Part shown: in pieces, positions 8,897 to 17,300 of the stretch
How the letters are laid out: each line of letters begins with the position of its first letter
How positions within the stretch are numbered: the stretch's first letter is position 1
Notes under the pieces: model-generated
What the model saw: the letters and a program-made list of their open reading frames with translations, nothing else
Told to the model about the DNA's origin: nothing
Databases searched by the model: none
Made by a program: the position numbers and the translations under genes
Source of the DNA: Vibrio breoganii
GTDB lineage: Bacteria; Pseudomonadota; Gammaproteobacteria; Enterobacterales; Vibrionaceae
Direction: 5' to 3'
Assembly (NCBI RefSeq): GCF_001677275.1
Contig: NZ_CP016177.1
Span: forward strand, 62,001-126,000
Length of the DNA: 64,000 nt

Positions 8897-9612
8897 TGCG
8901 TTTTTTTCGAAGCCTAGATCCTGTGCATGCAATGACCTTCGATCTTGATGACACCTTGTATGACAATCATCCGGTGATTAGGCGTCTAGAACGAGACCTA
9001 CGTAGTTGGTTGATCGATGCTTTTCCTAGCCTAGGACAATTTACTGACGACCATTGGCGAGGGTTAAAGCGACAAGCACTGCAAAGCAATGAACGTTGCC
9101 GCAATGATGTGACCATTGCCAGAGAGACTCAGCTTAGCTATGCCTTCGCTAGTATTGGCATTATTGGTGAGAGTCAGACGCAAGCTATTCAAGATACTAT
9201 GCATCAGGTGACGCTATTGCGTAACCGTGTGCAGATCCCTGAAGAAACGCACAGCACCCTAAAAGCTATCACAGCTAAGCTTCCTCTGGTTGCTATCACC
9301 AACGGCAATGTGGATCTTGAGCGTATCGGTCTACAAGGCTATTTTAGTCACACTCTTAAGGCTGGGCCTGATGGTGATGCCAAGCCTAGCGCCGACATGT
9401 TTCTGCGAGCCACAGAGTTACTCAACATTCCAGCGTCTTCCATTTTGCATGTAGGCGATCATCTCGTAAGCGATGTACTTGGCGCTAAGGCGGCGGGGTT
9501 TCAGGCAGCTTGGTTCAATGATACCGCTAAAGGTATCGAATCACAGACGAAGACCAAGGTGATGCCAGATGTAGAGATTAATCGAATCGAGCAGTTACTT
9601 CACTTTATTTAG
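8896..9612 (+). CDS. yigB: HAD-family phosphatase YigB
   Basis: A 238-residue HAD hydrolase. Motif I is FDLDDTLYDN with the nucleophile and acid Asp, motif II is the AITNGN segment, and motif IV is HVGDHLVSDVLGAKAAG. E. coli YigB dephosphorylates 5-amino-6-(5-phosphoribitylamino)uracil (riboflavin pathway) and FMN. It directly follows xerC, as in E. coli. Its last 8 bp overlap the end of the convergent DTW-domain gene. Confidence 0.9.
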   Translation: MRFFRSLDPVHAMTFDLDDTLYDNHPVIRRLERDLRSWLIDAFPSLGQFTDDHWRGLKRQALQSNERCRNDVTIARETQLSYAFASIGIIGESQTQAIQDTMHQVTLLRNRVQIPEETHSTLKAITAKLPLVAITNGNVDLERIGLQGYFSHTLKAGPDGDAKPSADMFLRATELLNIPASSILHVGDHLVSDVLGAKAAGFQAAWFNDTAKGIESQTKTKVMPDVEINRIEQLLHFI

Positions 9613-10186
9613 GCTTAAGGGCGTGCCCGCTGCGATCCGCTTGAAAGACTTGAAGATACAACTGTAAGAAGTGGTTCAATTCATTAGCTTGTTCGTTTAA
9701 ACCCTCCAACTTCATTAGTTCTGACCCCACCTCACAGGTACATAGGTTTCCATCGCTCTGATTTCTTCTCAAGCTGTAGTTTGAATTACTAGCAGGCAGA
9801 AGGTGGTATTGAGAAAGCGCTTGTAGCCAAGGGCTCTGCCGCCACATTTTCTTAGCTTCTTGCCAGGTCGCATCTAGTACTATGTATAGCCTAGGCTCTT
9901 TGTCTGCAGTGTTCTGCGCAATGGGCAGGCTTTGCTCACTTGGGAACAGCAGCACAGGCTTTGGGTGTTGCTCTATCAGTACCAATAAATCGGCTGGTGG
10001 CTCTTTTCTGCTCCATTCAAACTGTTGAACCCCAGGTAAGCTCCAAAGGAGTATCTTTCCTGTATTGGTTTCTCTTTTCAGCTCGTTAGGGTGGCACAGC
10101 AGTGCCACCTGAATGGAATCATCAAACTGTGGTAATTGCTCACAGAGACAGTTGTGAGTAAACCCGCAATTGGAACAAGGCATCAT
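9605..10186 (-). CDS. DTW-domain tRNA-uridine aminocarboxypropyltransferase
   Basis: A 193-residue member of the DTW family, which transfers the 3-amino-3-carboxypropyl group of SAM to tRNA uridine (acp3U). The N-terminal cluster CSNCGFTHNCLCEQLP is the usual four-Cys metal site, and LDATWQEAKKMW carries the D-x-T-W signature. It is close to E. coli YfiP/TapT in kind, though shorter. It overlaps the upstream lipoprotein gene by 4 bp and converges on yigB with an 8-bp overlap of coding ends. Confidence 0.85.
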   Translation of the reverse strand: MMPCSNCGFTHNCLCEQLPQFDDSIQVALLCHPNELKRETNTGKILLWSLPGVQQFEWSRKEPPADLLVLIEQHPKPVLLFPSEQSLPIAQNTADKEPRLYIVLDATWQEAKKMWRQSPWLQALSQYHLLPASNSNYSLRRNQSDGNLCTCEVGSELMKLEGLNEQANELNHFLQLYLQVFQADRSGHALKPK

Positions 10187-11193
10187 TGAGCTTTCTTGAG
10201 GCTCAACCCACCATTGGTTAATGGGTAAGTCGCACCGTTGATGGTTTCATGCTCTGTTGTGAGGGTATTGCCCTTTAGCTCAAACTCACGCGTCGCAATG
10301 ATTTTCTGCCCTTGATAGGTAACCGATGTGACTTGTAGCAATCCACTTTCTAGGGTTTGCCAGTAGCCGCTTTCGACCACATCATCACTGCCATCGGTGT
10401 AAGAATAGCGAGTCTGTGCCTGATGGTCTGGATGTAAAGACAAGGTCAGGTTGGTAGAGCCATCGATGGATTGAGAATATTCCCCGGCAGACAGGTCGAT
10501 AGATTCGTTTGAATCGGTGCTGCATCCAACGTAGGTTTCGTCTTTTGTCGTTAGCTTTGCGCTCCAACCGTAGATGGAGTCGCTCATAGTATCGCGACAG
10601 ACCTTATTGTTAATCTCAAGCGTTCCCTGAGTATGATCGTAGCGTGTCCCAGTAGTTTCTTGCTCTAGGTTTACCACTGGCAGAACCAGCGTATCTTTAC
10701 CTAATTGGGTAAGGGTAATGGCATTGTCAGTGATAGCAGCAGACCAAGAAGGCTCATTGCCGAAGGCGCGTGCATCGCGAGTTGGTTGCTCACAGCGATT
10801 AGGATTCTCGGCTGTGATGATATTGAATTCAGTGACAACAAATTGGCTACCAAATTCTTCGGCGAAGCCAGTAGTTGCTGGCTCAAAATAACCAAATACC
10901 TCTGCATACATAGGTTGGTAGGGCTCAGTTGTCATTGATTCGGCAATATTGCGAACGGGCTCAGGAAGATCGAGCCAGTAGGTGGCATTGCTATTACAAG
11001 GCTGGATGGTACGAGATTCGTGACCAACAATAACCTGCCCTCTTAAAAGAACGCGAGCAGGTGCTTGTTTGTTCGGGGCGAGCTCAACGGAAGTGAGGGC
11101 CTCGTCTTGATTGGCGGAAGATTGAGGCTCGGTGCTACTGCAACCGAGCAAAACTAGAGAGCTAACAATAGAAAATAGAGCGCATTTTTTCAT
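10183..11193 (-). CDS. Predicted outer-membrane lipoprotein, COG3650-like
   Basis: A 336-residue protein with a signal ending LVLLGCSS, a lipobox with Cys18. Residues about 140-225 (RAFGNEPSWSAAITDNAITL through DSIYGWSAKL) resemble the COG3650 periplasmic/lipoprotein domain found in META/HslJ-type proteins. The C-terminal hundred residues (GEYSQSIDGSTNLTLSLHPD onward) look like an NlpE-type beta module. No enzymatic motif is visible. It is translationally coupled (4-bp overlap) to the DTW gene, with no obvious functional link. Confidence 0.7.
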   Translation of the reverse strand: MKKCALFSIVSSLVLLGCSSTEPQSSANQDEALTSVELAPNKQAPARVLLRGQVIVGHESRTIQPCNSNATYWLDLPEPVRNIAESMTTEPYQPMYAEVFGYFEPATTGFAEEFGSQFVVTEFNIITAENPNRCEQPTRDARAFGNEPSWSAAITDNAITLTQLGKDTLVLPVVNLEQETTGTRYDHTQGTLEINNKVCRDTMSDSIYGWSAKLTTKDETYVGCSTDSNESIDLSAGEYSQSIDGSTNLTLSLHPDHQAQTRYSYTDGSDDVVESGYWQTLESGLLQVTSVTYQGQKIIATREFELKGNTLTTEHETINGATYPLTNGGLSLKKAQ

Positions 11194-11227
11194 TATCTAG
11201 CCTGCTGTAAGGCGATGAATTTAATGC

Positions 11228-12055
11228 CTATCTTAGCAGGTGTTCAACCAGATAGTGAGCCACAGCGTCATCTTCATGGCTACCAATAACTTCATTATCC
11301 GGTAGTGCCGCTTTCACTTTAGGGTGAGAGGTTTGCATTACTTTGCCCATACCGACCATAGACAGCATTTCTGCGTCATTCATCCCATCACCAAAAGCGA
11401 TGCAGTGTGAGAGCTCCTTGCCGAGAGTCTTTGCTACGGCTTGCAATGCATGTCCTTTAGAGACATTGCCTTGCATCACCTCTAAACACCAAGGCGTAGA
11501 GAAAGCGATGTTCAACTCATCGCCAAACTTTTGGTTCAGCTTATCTTCAAATGATGCAAGATGATCGTGACTCTTGTGTGTAAAGAAGATCTTAGCGATG
11601 CCGTCTTTTGGTGCGTTGCTGTCATCAAAGACGTCAAAAGAGAATCCAGATAACTTGCTGAAAGAGAGCAATTGCTCATCGGTTTGATTGACCCACCACT
11701 TCTCATCTTGGTAGATGTGCACGATGATGTCAGGGTCTTGGCGAATGATATCGACAATGTCCTGTACGAGTTCAGGATTAACATCTTGGCTGTACATTAG
11801 GTTGTCGTTGATGTCATGGACGCGAGCACCATTGGAGGTGATCATGTACGCCGGAATTCCTGCGGTTTCACGAATGTAAGCCACATCAACATGATGACGA
11901 CCAGTCGCGAAAATAAAGGTATAACCTTGTTCATGTAATTGCTTTAGCGTCTGCTTGGTAAACTCAGATAGCTGGTGGTCGGGGGCCAAAAGTGTGCCAT
12001 CCAAATCGGAAGCGACAATAGAAATGTGTTCAAAAGCAGTGTTGTTCAAGGTCAT
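11228..12055 (-). CDS. yigL: Cof-type HAD phosphatase YigL
   Basis: A 275-residue HAD IIB phosphatase. Motif I is SDLDGTLL, motif II TSNGA, and motif IV GDGMNDAEML. E. coli YigL is a sugar-phosphate/pyridoxal-phosphate phosphatase whose mRNA fragment is stabilised by SgrS under sugar-phosphate stress. The gene order yigL-pldB on one strand with rhtB beyond is the same as in E. coli, which supports orthology. Confidence 0.88.
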   Translation of the reverse strand: MTLNNTAFEHISIVASDLDGTLLAPDHQLSEFTKQTLKQLHEQGYTFIFATGRHHVDVAYIRETAGIPAYMITSNGARVHDINDNLMYSQDVNPELVQDIVDIIRQDPDIIVHIYQDEKWWVNQTDEQLLSFSKLSGFSFDVFDDSNAPKDGIAKIFFTHKSHDHLASFEDKLNQKFGDELNIAFSTPWCLEVMQGNVSKGHALQAVAKTLGKELSHCIAFGDGMNDAEMLSMVGMGKVMQTSHPKVKAALPDNEVIGSHEDDAVAHYLVEHLLR

Positions 12056-12145
12056 ACCCTTTCTCTTATTTTCAGAAGCAGGTTCATATTACGATAATAA
12101 TAGGGGAAGAAAGAGGGTAAACCTGCGTTTCCCCTTTTCCTTTTT

Positions 12146-13123
12146 TTACTGCTCAAAGAAGCCCAATATGGCGTCGAGAGCTTGGTTTCTTGGCGAATCT
12201 TTTTCTACTAGGATCTCGTGCTTTGCGTCAGCAACAGGCACCAAAATAGCATCTTGACGTGCTCGGCTAAGCTGAGCAATAAATTGGTTTTGTGCCTTAT
12301 TGTCGACAACGGTATCTAACGCTGGCTGAACCAACAGTAATGGGATATTGACTTCTTGTGCATGCTTGACGCATTGCTCGGCTCCAAGAATTGCCTGCCA
12401 TACCCATTGTGATGTTGGCCCGCCCATTTGGATCTCTTTTACTGAATCGAACAGATCGGCTGACCATTCAAACCTAATCTTGCAGTGACTCAGGGTGTTA
12501 CCCTCAAAGGGGGCTCTTTGGTAACTGGTTTGCCCTGGAGCATAATGAGGATGCTTCTTCCAACGAATTAAGGTTTTGCAAAGAGGCTTAGCAATAGCTC
12601 GCAAAGGAGAGGGCATATTGATGCCAAACATTGGGGCGCAAAGAGCAATAGCATGAAAAGGCTGAGAGTGATGTGTTTGAATATAGCGTGTTGAGATGGC
12701 GCCGCCCATCGAATGGGCCAGAATAAAACGTCGACTATAGCGATTAAAGTCAAACTGCTTAACGATAACATCGAGGTCATCAATGTAGTCTTGGAAGTCT
12801 TCCACATGACCCATATCATGATCATCTAGCAGTCGCTCAGACATACCTTGACCTCTGTGATCAAAGGAATAGATATCAAAGCCTTGCTTGAATAGATCGT
12901 AAAACAGCTCTTGATAACGACAAACGCTTTCTGTGCGACCGTTTACCATCAATATTGCCTTGCTATGAGCAGGAGAGGTAAGGCTTATCCAATACAGTTT
13001 TTTATTCTCTTTACCCTCGACATATCCCTGCTGCCGGTTGTTCCAAAAGCTGCTTATTGGATATTTCATCTGATACTCATAGTCGTGTTCTTGAGTACAG
13101 ATATCAATCGCGTTATTTGACAT
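12146..13123 (-). CDS. pldB: Lysophospholipase L2
   Basis: A 325-residue alpha/beta hydrolase of the monoglyceride lipase/PldB family. It shows the oxyanion HRGQGMSERL segment, the nucleophile elbow AHSMGG, and the late Asp/His region (ALDTVVDN and DAKHEI). It degrades lysophospholipids at the inner membrane. It lies 90 bp upstream of yigL on the same strand and is divergent from rhtB by 69 bp. Confidence 0.9.
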   Translation of the reverse strand: MSNNAIDICTQEHDYEYQMKYPISSFWNNRQQGYVEGKENKKLYWISLTSPAHSKAILMVNGRTESVCRYQELFYDLFKQGFDIYSFDHRGQGMSERLLDDHDMGHVEDFQDYIDDLDVIVKQFDFNRYSRRFILAHSMGGAISTRYIQTHHSQPFHAIALCAPMFGINMPSPLRAIAKPLCKTLIRWKKHPHYAPGQTSYQRAPFEGNTLSHCKIRFEWSADLFDSVKEIQMGGPTSQWVWQAILGAEQCVKHAQEVNIPLLLVQPALDTVVDNKAQNQFIAQLSRARQDAILVPVADAKHEILVEKDSPRNQALDAILGFFEQ

Positions 13124-13192
13124 TGCATTTGTTCCCTGTTCACGTTACAAACAGCATAACATCCTAGAATGACAGTGAATATAGGTACCAAT

Positions 13193-13810
13193 ATGGAGTT
13201 AAAAATTTGGTTGGCATACGTTGCAACCGCCATCATTTTCAGCCTGGCACCAGGCTCAGGCACGGTAAACTCTATCGCCAATGGCATTAACTTTGGTATG
13301 CGAAAGTCGTTGTCAGCGATTATTGGTCTTCAACTAGGGTTGGCGTTTCATATTATCCTGGTCGGTGCAGGTATTGGTGCGCTGGTGGCTAAGTCGGCGG
13401 TTGCGTTCAGCGTGATTAAATGGGTCGGGGTTGCCTATCTCATTTTTCTTGGTATTCAGAAGTGGCGCGATAGTAAAGGCTTTAAGGTCGTAGAAAGCCA
13501 CGAGCAGGTCTCAAGTACGACCTTGCTGAAGCAGGCGATTTTTATCAATCTCACTAACCCAAAATCGATCGTGTTCTTGGTGGCGTTGTTTCCTCAGTTC
13601 ATCAATCCTAGTATGCCTCAGATGCCACAATTGTTGATTCTAGGCGTAACTACGATTGTGATTGATGGTGTGGTCATGCTCGGTTATACCGGATTGGCGG
13701 CACAGATGGGGCGCTTTATTCGCTCTGATAAAGTCATTGGTAAGCTGAATAAGGTGTTTGGTTCTATGTTTGTCGGTTGTGGGATGCTACTTGCGGCAGC
13801 GAAAAGCTAA
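13193..13810 (+). CDS. rhtB: LysE-family homoserine/homoserine-lactone exporter RhtB
   Basis: A 205-residue inner-membrane exporter of the LysE/RhtB family with about six membrane segments and the signature SLAPGSGTVNSI near the N-terminus. I start at ATG 13193 (ELKIWLAYVATAI), which matches the E. coli RhtB N-terminus and follows AGGT. An in-frame ATG 24 bp upstream is less likely. It is divergent from pldB as in E. coli. A strong terminator follows. Confidence 0.88.
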   Translation: MELKIWLAYVATAIIFSLAPGSGTVNSIANGINFGMRKSLSAIIGLQLGLAFHIILVGAGIGALVAKSAVAFSVIKWVGVAYLIFLGIQKWRDSKGFKVVESHEQVSSTTLLKQAIFINLTNPKSIVFLVALFPQFINPSMPQMPQLLILGVTTIVIDGVVMLGYTGLAAQMGRFIRSDKVIGKLNKVFGSMFVGCGMLLAAAKS

Positions 13811-13900
13811 TACGCATCGCACTCAATAGCTGCGCTATGTCTAAATACTGAGTGGATTGGTATAGCTAAGACAAGCGGTATTTAATTGTGAAGATTTGAT

Positions 13901-13937
13901 GACATCGGTAAGTTTTACTTGTCGGTGTCTTTTTTTT
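13901..13937 (+). terminator. Rho-independent terminator after rhtB
   Basis: A 13-bp stem (13901-13913 with 13917-13929, including G-U pairs) closes a three-base loop and runs into eight T residues at 13930-13937. It ends rhtB transcription, and its T-run overlaps the -35 of the ars promoter. Confidence 0.85.
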
Positions 13938-13965
13938 GACTAACATATACGGATATTCATATATG
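13936..13965 (+). promoter_or_regulatory. ars promoter with ArsR-type operator
   Basis: TTGACT (13936-13941) is a good -35 box, and TATATG at 13960-13965 is a plausible -10 after an 18-bp spacer. Within the promoter, CATATA (13944-13949) and TATATG (13960-13965) form an inverted repeat around CGGATATTCA, similar to known ArsR operators. Repressor binding would block RNA polymerase until arsenite binds ArsR. Confidence 0.7.
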
Positions 13966-13982
13966 GTTATTTGGTTGTGCTT

Positions 13983-14318
13983 ATGTTGCCTCATCAATTC
14001 TTTAAATTGCTTTCAGATGAAACACGATTGCGAAGCCTGCTGCTGATTGCGCGTGAAGGGGCACTGTGTGTCTGTGAATTAACGCAGGCGCTACAAGAAA
14101 GCCAACCTAAGATCTCTCGTCACTTAGCCCAAATGCGTCAGTCTGGCATTTTGGTTGATGAGCGACGCGGTCAGTGGGTTTACTACCATGTATCAACTGA
14201 GCTTCCTGGATGGGCTCAAAAAATAGTGGATGGCTTAAGAGACTCCAACTGTTTGAAAGAGCAATACCAGCAAGACATACAAAGATTAGTACACATAGGC
14301 GATATGTCCTGTGCGTAA
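13983..14318 (+). CDS. arsR: ArsR-family arsenic-responsive repressor
   Basis: A 111-residue winged-helix repressor. The helix-turn-helix region ESQPKISRHLAQMRQSG is nearly the E. coli ArsR sequence. The metalloid site ALCVCELT keeps two of the three cysteines of the E. coli CVCDLC motif (the third is Thr), and a further Cys stands near the C-terminus (DMSCA). I choose ATG 13983. A TTG 12 bp upstream is in frame. It is first gene of the ars operon, directly behind its own operator. Confidence 0.9.
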   Translation: MLPHQFFKLLSDETRLRSLLLIAREGALCVCELTQALQESQPKISRHLAQMRQSGILVDERRGQWVYYHVSTELPGWAQKIVDGLRDSNCLKEQYQQDIQRLVHIGDMSCA

Positions 14319-14366
14319 GCGTAAATTTCAATAACCTCACTCTGCATGAGAAGAAAGGAAAAAAAG

Positions 14367-15374
14367 ATGACTATTAAGATCGGTATCAATGGTTTTGGTC
14401 GTATTGGCCGTTTGGCTTTAAGAGCTTCATTCGACTGGCCTGAGGTTGAGTTTGTTCAGATCAATGATGTAGCGGGCGATACAAAGACACTGGCTCATCT
14501 GCTGGAGTTTGATTCAGTGCAAGGTCGCTGGCACCACGAAGTGTCTGTCGATGGCAGCAATATGATCATCGATGGTCAATTGGTGAAAACGACACAAGAG
14601 CGCGATATCGACGCAATTGACTGGTCTGGCTGTGATGTTGTGATTGAAGCGACGGGCGTGCATCGCAAGACTGCATTCCTAAATAAATACCTAGACCAAG
14701 GTGTTAAACGAGTCGTCGTTTCGGCACCAGTGAAAGAAGAGGGCATTGCTAACATCGTTGTTGGTGTGAACGATGAAATCTTTGACCCAGCTATCCACAA
14801 GATCGTGACTGCAGCATCATGTACGACTAACTGTATTGCTCCTGTCGTTAAGGTAATTCATGAGAAGTTAGGCATTGAGCAGGCGGCATTTACCACTATT
14901 CACGATCTAACAAATACTCAAACCATCCTTGATGCTCCACACAAAGACCTACGTCGTGCTCGTGCATGTGGTATGAGCCTTATTCCAACAACCACGGGTT
15001 CAGCAACGGCAATCGTTGAAATCTTCCCTGAGTTGAAAGACAAGATCAACGGCCACGCTGTGCGTGTTCCACTAGCGAACGCTTCGCTAACGGACATCAT
15101 TTTTGACGTTAAGCGCGATACCACAGTAGAAGAAGTTAATGCTCTACTGAAAGAAGCATCAGAGAATGAACTTAAAGGCATTCTTGGCTTTGAAGAACGC
15201 CCATTGGTTTCTATCGATTACAAGGGTGACCAACGCTCTACTATCGTTGATGGTATGTCTACTATGCTTGTCGGCTCTCGTATGCTGAAGATTTATGCTT
15301 GGTACGACAATGAGATGGGCTACGCAACACGTACCGCTGAGCTTGTACGCACTGTTGGTCTAGCAGACAAATAA
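14367..15374 (+). CDS. ArsJ-associated glyceraldehyde-3-phosphate dehydrogenase
   Basis: A 335-residue GAPDH with the NAD-binding [10 protein letters not shown], the catalytic Cys in ASCTTNC and the base His in FTTIHDLTN. In arsJ operons this dedicated enzyme uses arsenate in place of phosphate to make 1-arseno-3-phosphoglycerate, the substrate exported by ArsJ. The start is ATG 14367 after AAGGA. An in-frame ATG at 14346 would add seven residues that overlay the ribosome-binding site. It is the second gene of the operon, 48 bp after arsR. Confidence 0.93.
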   Translation: MTIKIGINGFGRIGRLALRASFDWPEVEFVQINDVAGDTKTLAHLLEFDSVQGRWHHEVSVDGSNMIIDGQLVKTTQERDIDAIDWSGCDVVIEATGVHRKTAFLNKYLDQGVKRVVVSAPVKEEGIANIVVGVNDEIFDPAIHKIVTAASCTTNCIAPVVKVIHEKLGIEQAAFTTIHDLTNTQTILDAPHKDLRRARACGMSLIPTTTGSATAIVEIFPELKDKINGHAVRVPLANASLTDIIFDVKRDTTVEEVNALLKEASENELKGILGFEERPLVSIDYKGDQRSTIVDGMSTMLVGSRMLKIYAWYDNEMGYATRTAELVRTVGLADK

Positions 15375-15389
15375 ATTATTCGTTTAAAG

Positions 15390-15407
15390 GGCATGCATCT
15401 GCATGCC
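15390..15407 (+). promoter_or_regulatory. Intercistronic hairpin between GAPDH and phosphatase genes
   Basis: GGCATGCA and TGCATGCC are perfectly complementary with a two-base centre, 15 bp past the GAPDH stop. No T-run follows (TTCGTTTTG), so it is more likely an RNA-stabilising or attenuating element than a full terminator, reducing expression of the distal genes. Confidence 0.5.
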
Positions 15408-15427
15408 TTCGTTTTGAGGAAAAATTA

Positions 15428-15925
15428 ATGACGCATCCTACTTGGGAACTTTCTATTGATCACGGCGCAGCTTTGGTTCTAACGCCTTGTCCGGGCACCA
15501 AAGAGCTAGGTCTTGATGAATCTCTGGCTCAACTGAAAGAGCAAGGTGTTGTGGCAATCGTTACTGCAATCAACAGTGAAGAAATGGCAGGCAAAAACGT
15601 CGGCGAGCTAGGCGAAAAAGCAACAGCTTTAGGTCTAAAGTGGTTCCACCTTCCTATTGAAGATGACTGCGCTCCAGAAGCTGATTTTGCACAGCAGTGG
15701 AAAGCGGCAAGCCCTGAGCTTCACGAGATTGTTAAGCAAGGCGGAAAAATCGCAATGCATTGCATGGGTGGCTCAGGCCGCACTGGTTTATTGGCTGCGA
15801 ACCTTCTACTTGAATTGGATTGGCCTCTACCGAAGATTGTGACTGAGGTTAAGGCTCTTCGCCCTGGCGCATTCAGCAAGCCTGTGCAAATCAACTACGT
15901 TGAAGCACTTGCACAAAATCGCTAA
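15428..15925 (+). CDS. Dual-specificity-type phosphatase of the ars operon
   Basis: A 165-residue cytoplasmic protein with the C-x5-R loop MHCMGGSGRTG and a preceding Asp region (IEDDCAPEADF), as in the cysteine-based dual-specificity/CDKN3-like phosphatases. GAGGA precedes the ATG. It sits between the GAPDH and arsJ genes, so a role in arsenate handling is likely, but the substrate is not known from the sequence. Candidates are an arsenate-reductase-like reaction, or hydrolysis of a phosphorylated or arsenylated metabolite. Confidence 0.82.
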   Translation: MTHPTWELSIDHGAALVLTPCPGTKELGLDESLAQLKEQGVVAIVTAINSEEMAGKNVGELGEKATALGLKWFHLPIEDDCAPEADFAQQWKAASPELHEIVKQGGKIAMHCMGGSGRTGLLAANLLLELDWPLPKIVTEVKALRPGAFSKPVQINYVEALAQNR

Positions 15926-15999
15926 TTAAAAAGGCTGATACTAGCGTGTCTTTACTAGAGGCACGCTGATACCCAATGAGATTTTCTCGGACCACTCCT

Positions 16000-17205
16000 A
16001 TGTTATCGACTCTAGATAAAAGCGTTCGCCAGTACATGCTGGTGACATTTAACTACTGGAACTTTACCCTGACAGATGGCGCCCTGCGTATGCTGGTGGT
16101 GCTGTATTTCTATGACCTTGGATACAGCAGCTTAGCTATTGCGTCTCTATTTTTGTTCTACGAGTTCTTTGGAGTGGTGACCAACCTTGTTGGTGGCTGG
16201 TTAGGGGCAAGACTTGGCTTGAATCGCACCATGAATGTGGGGTTGGCGATGCAGATTTTTGCCTTGGCTATGCTAGCGGTGCCTCAAGTATGGCTGACCA
16301 TTCCGTGGGTGATGGCCGCTCAGGCTCTCTCTGGTATCGCCAAAGACCTTAATAAGATGAGTGCTAAGAGCGCTATCAAGACCCTTGTCCCAGATGAAAG
16401 ACAAGGCGCGCTATACAAGTGGGTCGCGATTCTGACGGGTTCAAAGAATGCCCTCAAGGGTGCCGGCTTCTTCTTAGGTGGTGTGCTGCTATCCACACTG
16501 GGCTTCCAAGGCTCTGTGCTGGCTATGGCTGCGGTTCTATTCTTTGTTTTGGTGGGCAGTCTTGTTTGGCTAGAAAGCGATATGGGCAAAGCCAAGAGCA
16601 AGCCTAAATTCAAGCACTTGTTCTCAAAGTCTGAAAGCATCAACGTGCTTTCAGCGGCGCGTATGTTCTTGTTTGGCGCTAGAGATGTATGGTTTGTGGT
16701 CGCACTGCCTATCTATCTTGGCAGTGTCTTTGGCTGGAATCACTCTATGGTCGGTGGCTTCCTTGCGCTTTGGGTTATCGCTTATGGCTTTGTGCAGGGG
16801 TTTGCGCCTGGTATTACCGGTAAGGCGCAAGGAAAAGTGCCAGACGGAAAGGCGGCGCTTCTATGGGCGATATTGTTAACCGTAGTGACAGGTGCCATCG
16901 CTTATGGGGTGCAGATAGGCTGGCAACCAGAGTTGGTTATCGTGGTGGGTCTTCTTATCTTCGGGGCTATCTTTGCGGTTAACTCCTCTCTTCACTCTTA
17001 TCTTATCGTCAGCTATGCCAAGGGTGATGGGGTGTCGATGGATGTAGGCTTTTACTATATGGCCAATGCCATGGGGCGCCTGATAGGTACCGTTCTCTCT
17101 GGATGGGTCTTCCAAATGGCGGGTTTAGCTGCCTGTCTTTGGGTCTCGTTTGCCTTCTTGTTGCTGGCGAGCATTATCTCGATTAAGCTACCTCGACACG
17201 CATAA
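16000..17205 (+). CDS. arsJ: Organoarsenical efflux MFS transporter ArsJ
   Basis: A 401-residue major-facilitator protein with about 12 membrane segments. FNYWNFTLTDGALRMLVVL and FFGVVTNLVGGWLGARLGL match the ArsJ family. ArsJ exports 1-arseno-3-phosphoglycerate, which breaks down outside to arsenate. I prefer ATG 16000 (LSTLDKSVRQYML), which aligns with known ArsJ N-termini. ATG 15976 would add eight residues. It is the last gene of the operon and is followed by a terminator. No arsB or arsC is seen in the window. Confidence 0.92.
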   Translation: MLSTLDKSVRQYMLVTFNYWNFTLTDGALRMLVVLYFYDLGYSSLAIASLFLFYEFFGVVTNLVGGWLGARLGLNRTMNVGLAMQIFALAMLAVPQVWLTIPWVMAAQALSGIAKDLNKMSAKSAIKTLVPDERQGALYKWVAILTGSKNALKGAGFFLGGVLLSTLGFQGSVLAMAAVLFFVLVGSLVWLESDMGKAKSKPKFKHLFSKSESINVLSAARMFLFGARDVWFVVALPIYLGSVFGWNHSMVGGFLALWVIAYGFVQGFAPGITGKAQGKVPDGKAALLWAILLTVVTGAIAYGVQIGWQPELVIVVGLLIFGAIFAVNSSLHSYLIVSYAKGDGVSMDVGFYYMANAMGRLIGTVLSGWVFQMAGLAACLWVSFAFLLLASIISIKLPRHA

Positions 17206-17222
17206 TTGCTTTAAAAAACAAC

Positions 17223-17259
17223 AAAAAAGCTGGCAGGGTTTCCTTGGCCAGCTTTTTTA
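17223..17259 (+). terminator. Rho-independent terminator of the ars operon
   Basis: AAAAAAGCTGGC pairs with GCCAGCTTTTTT around a 13-base loop and ends in six T residues, 18 bp past the arsJ stop. Confidence 0.88.
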
Positions 17260-17300
17260 TTGCTATGATGGCAGTAGCATAAATAAAGGAATAGGTTCTA

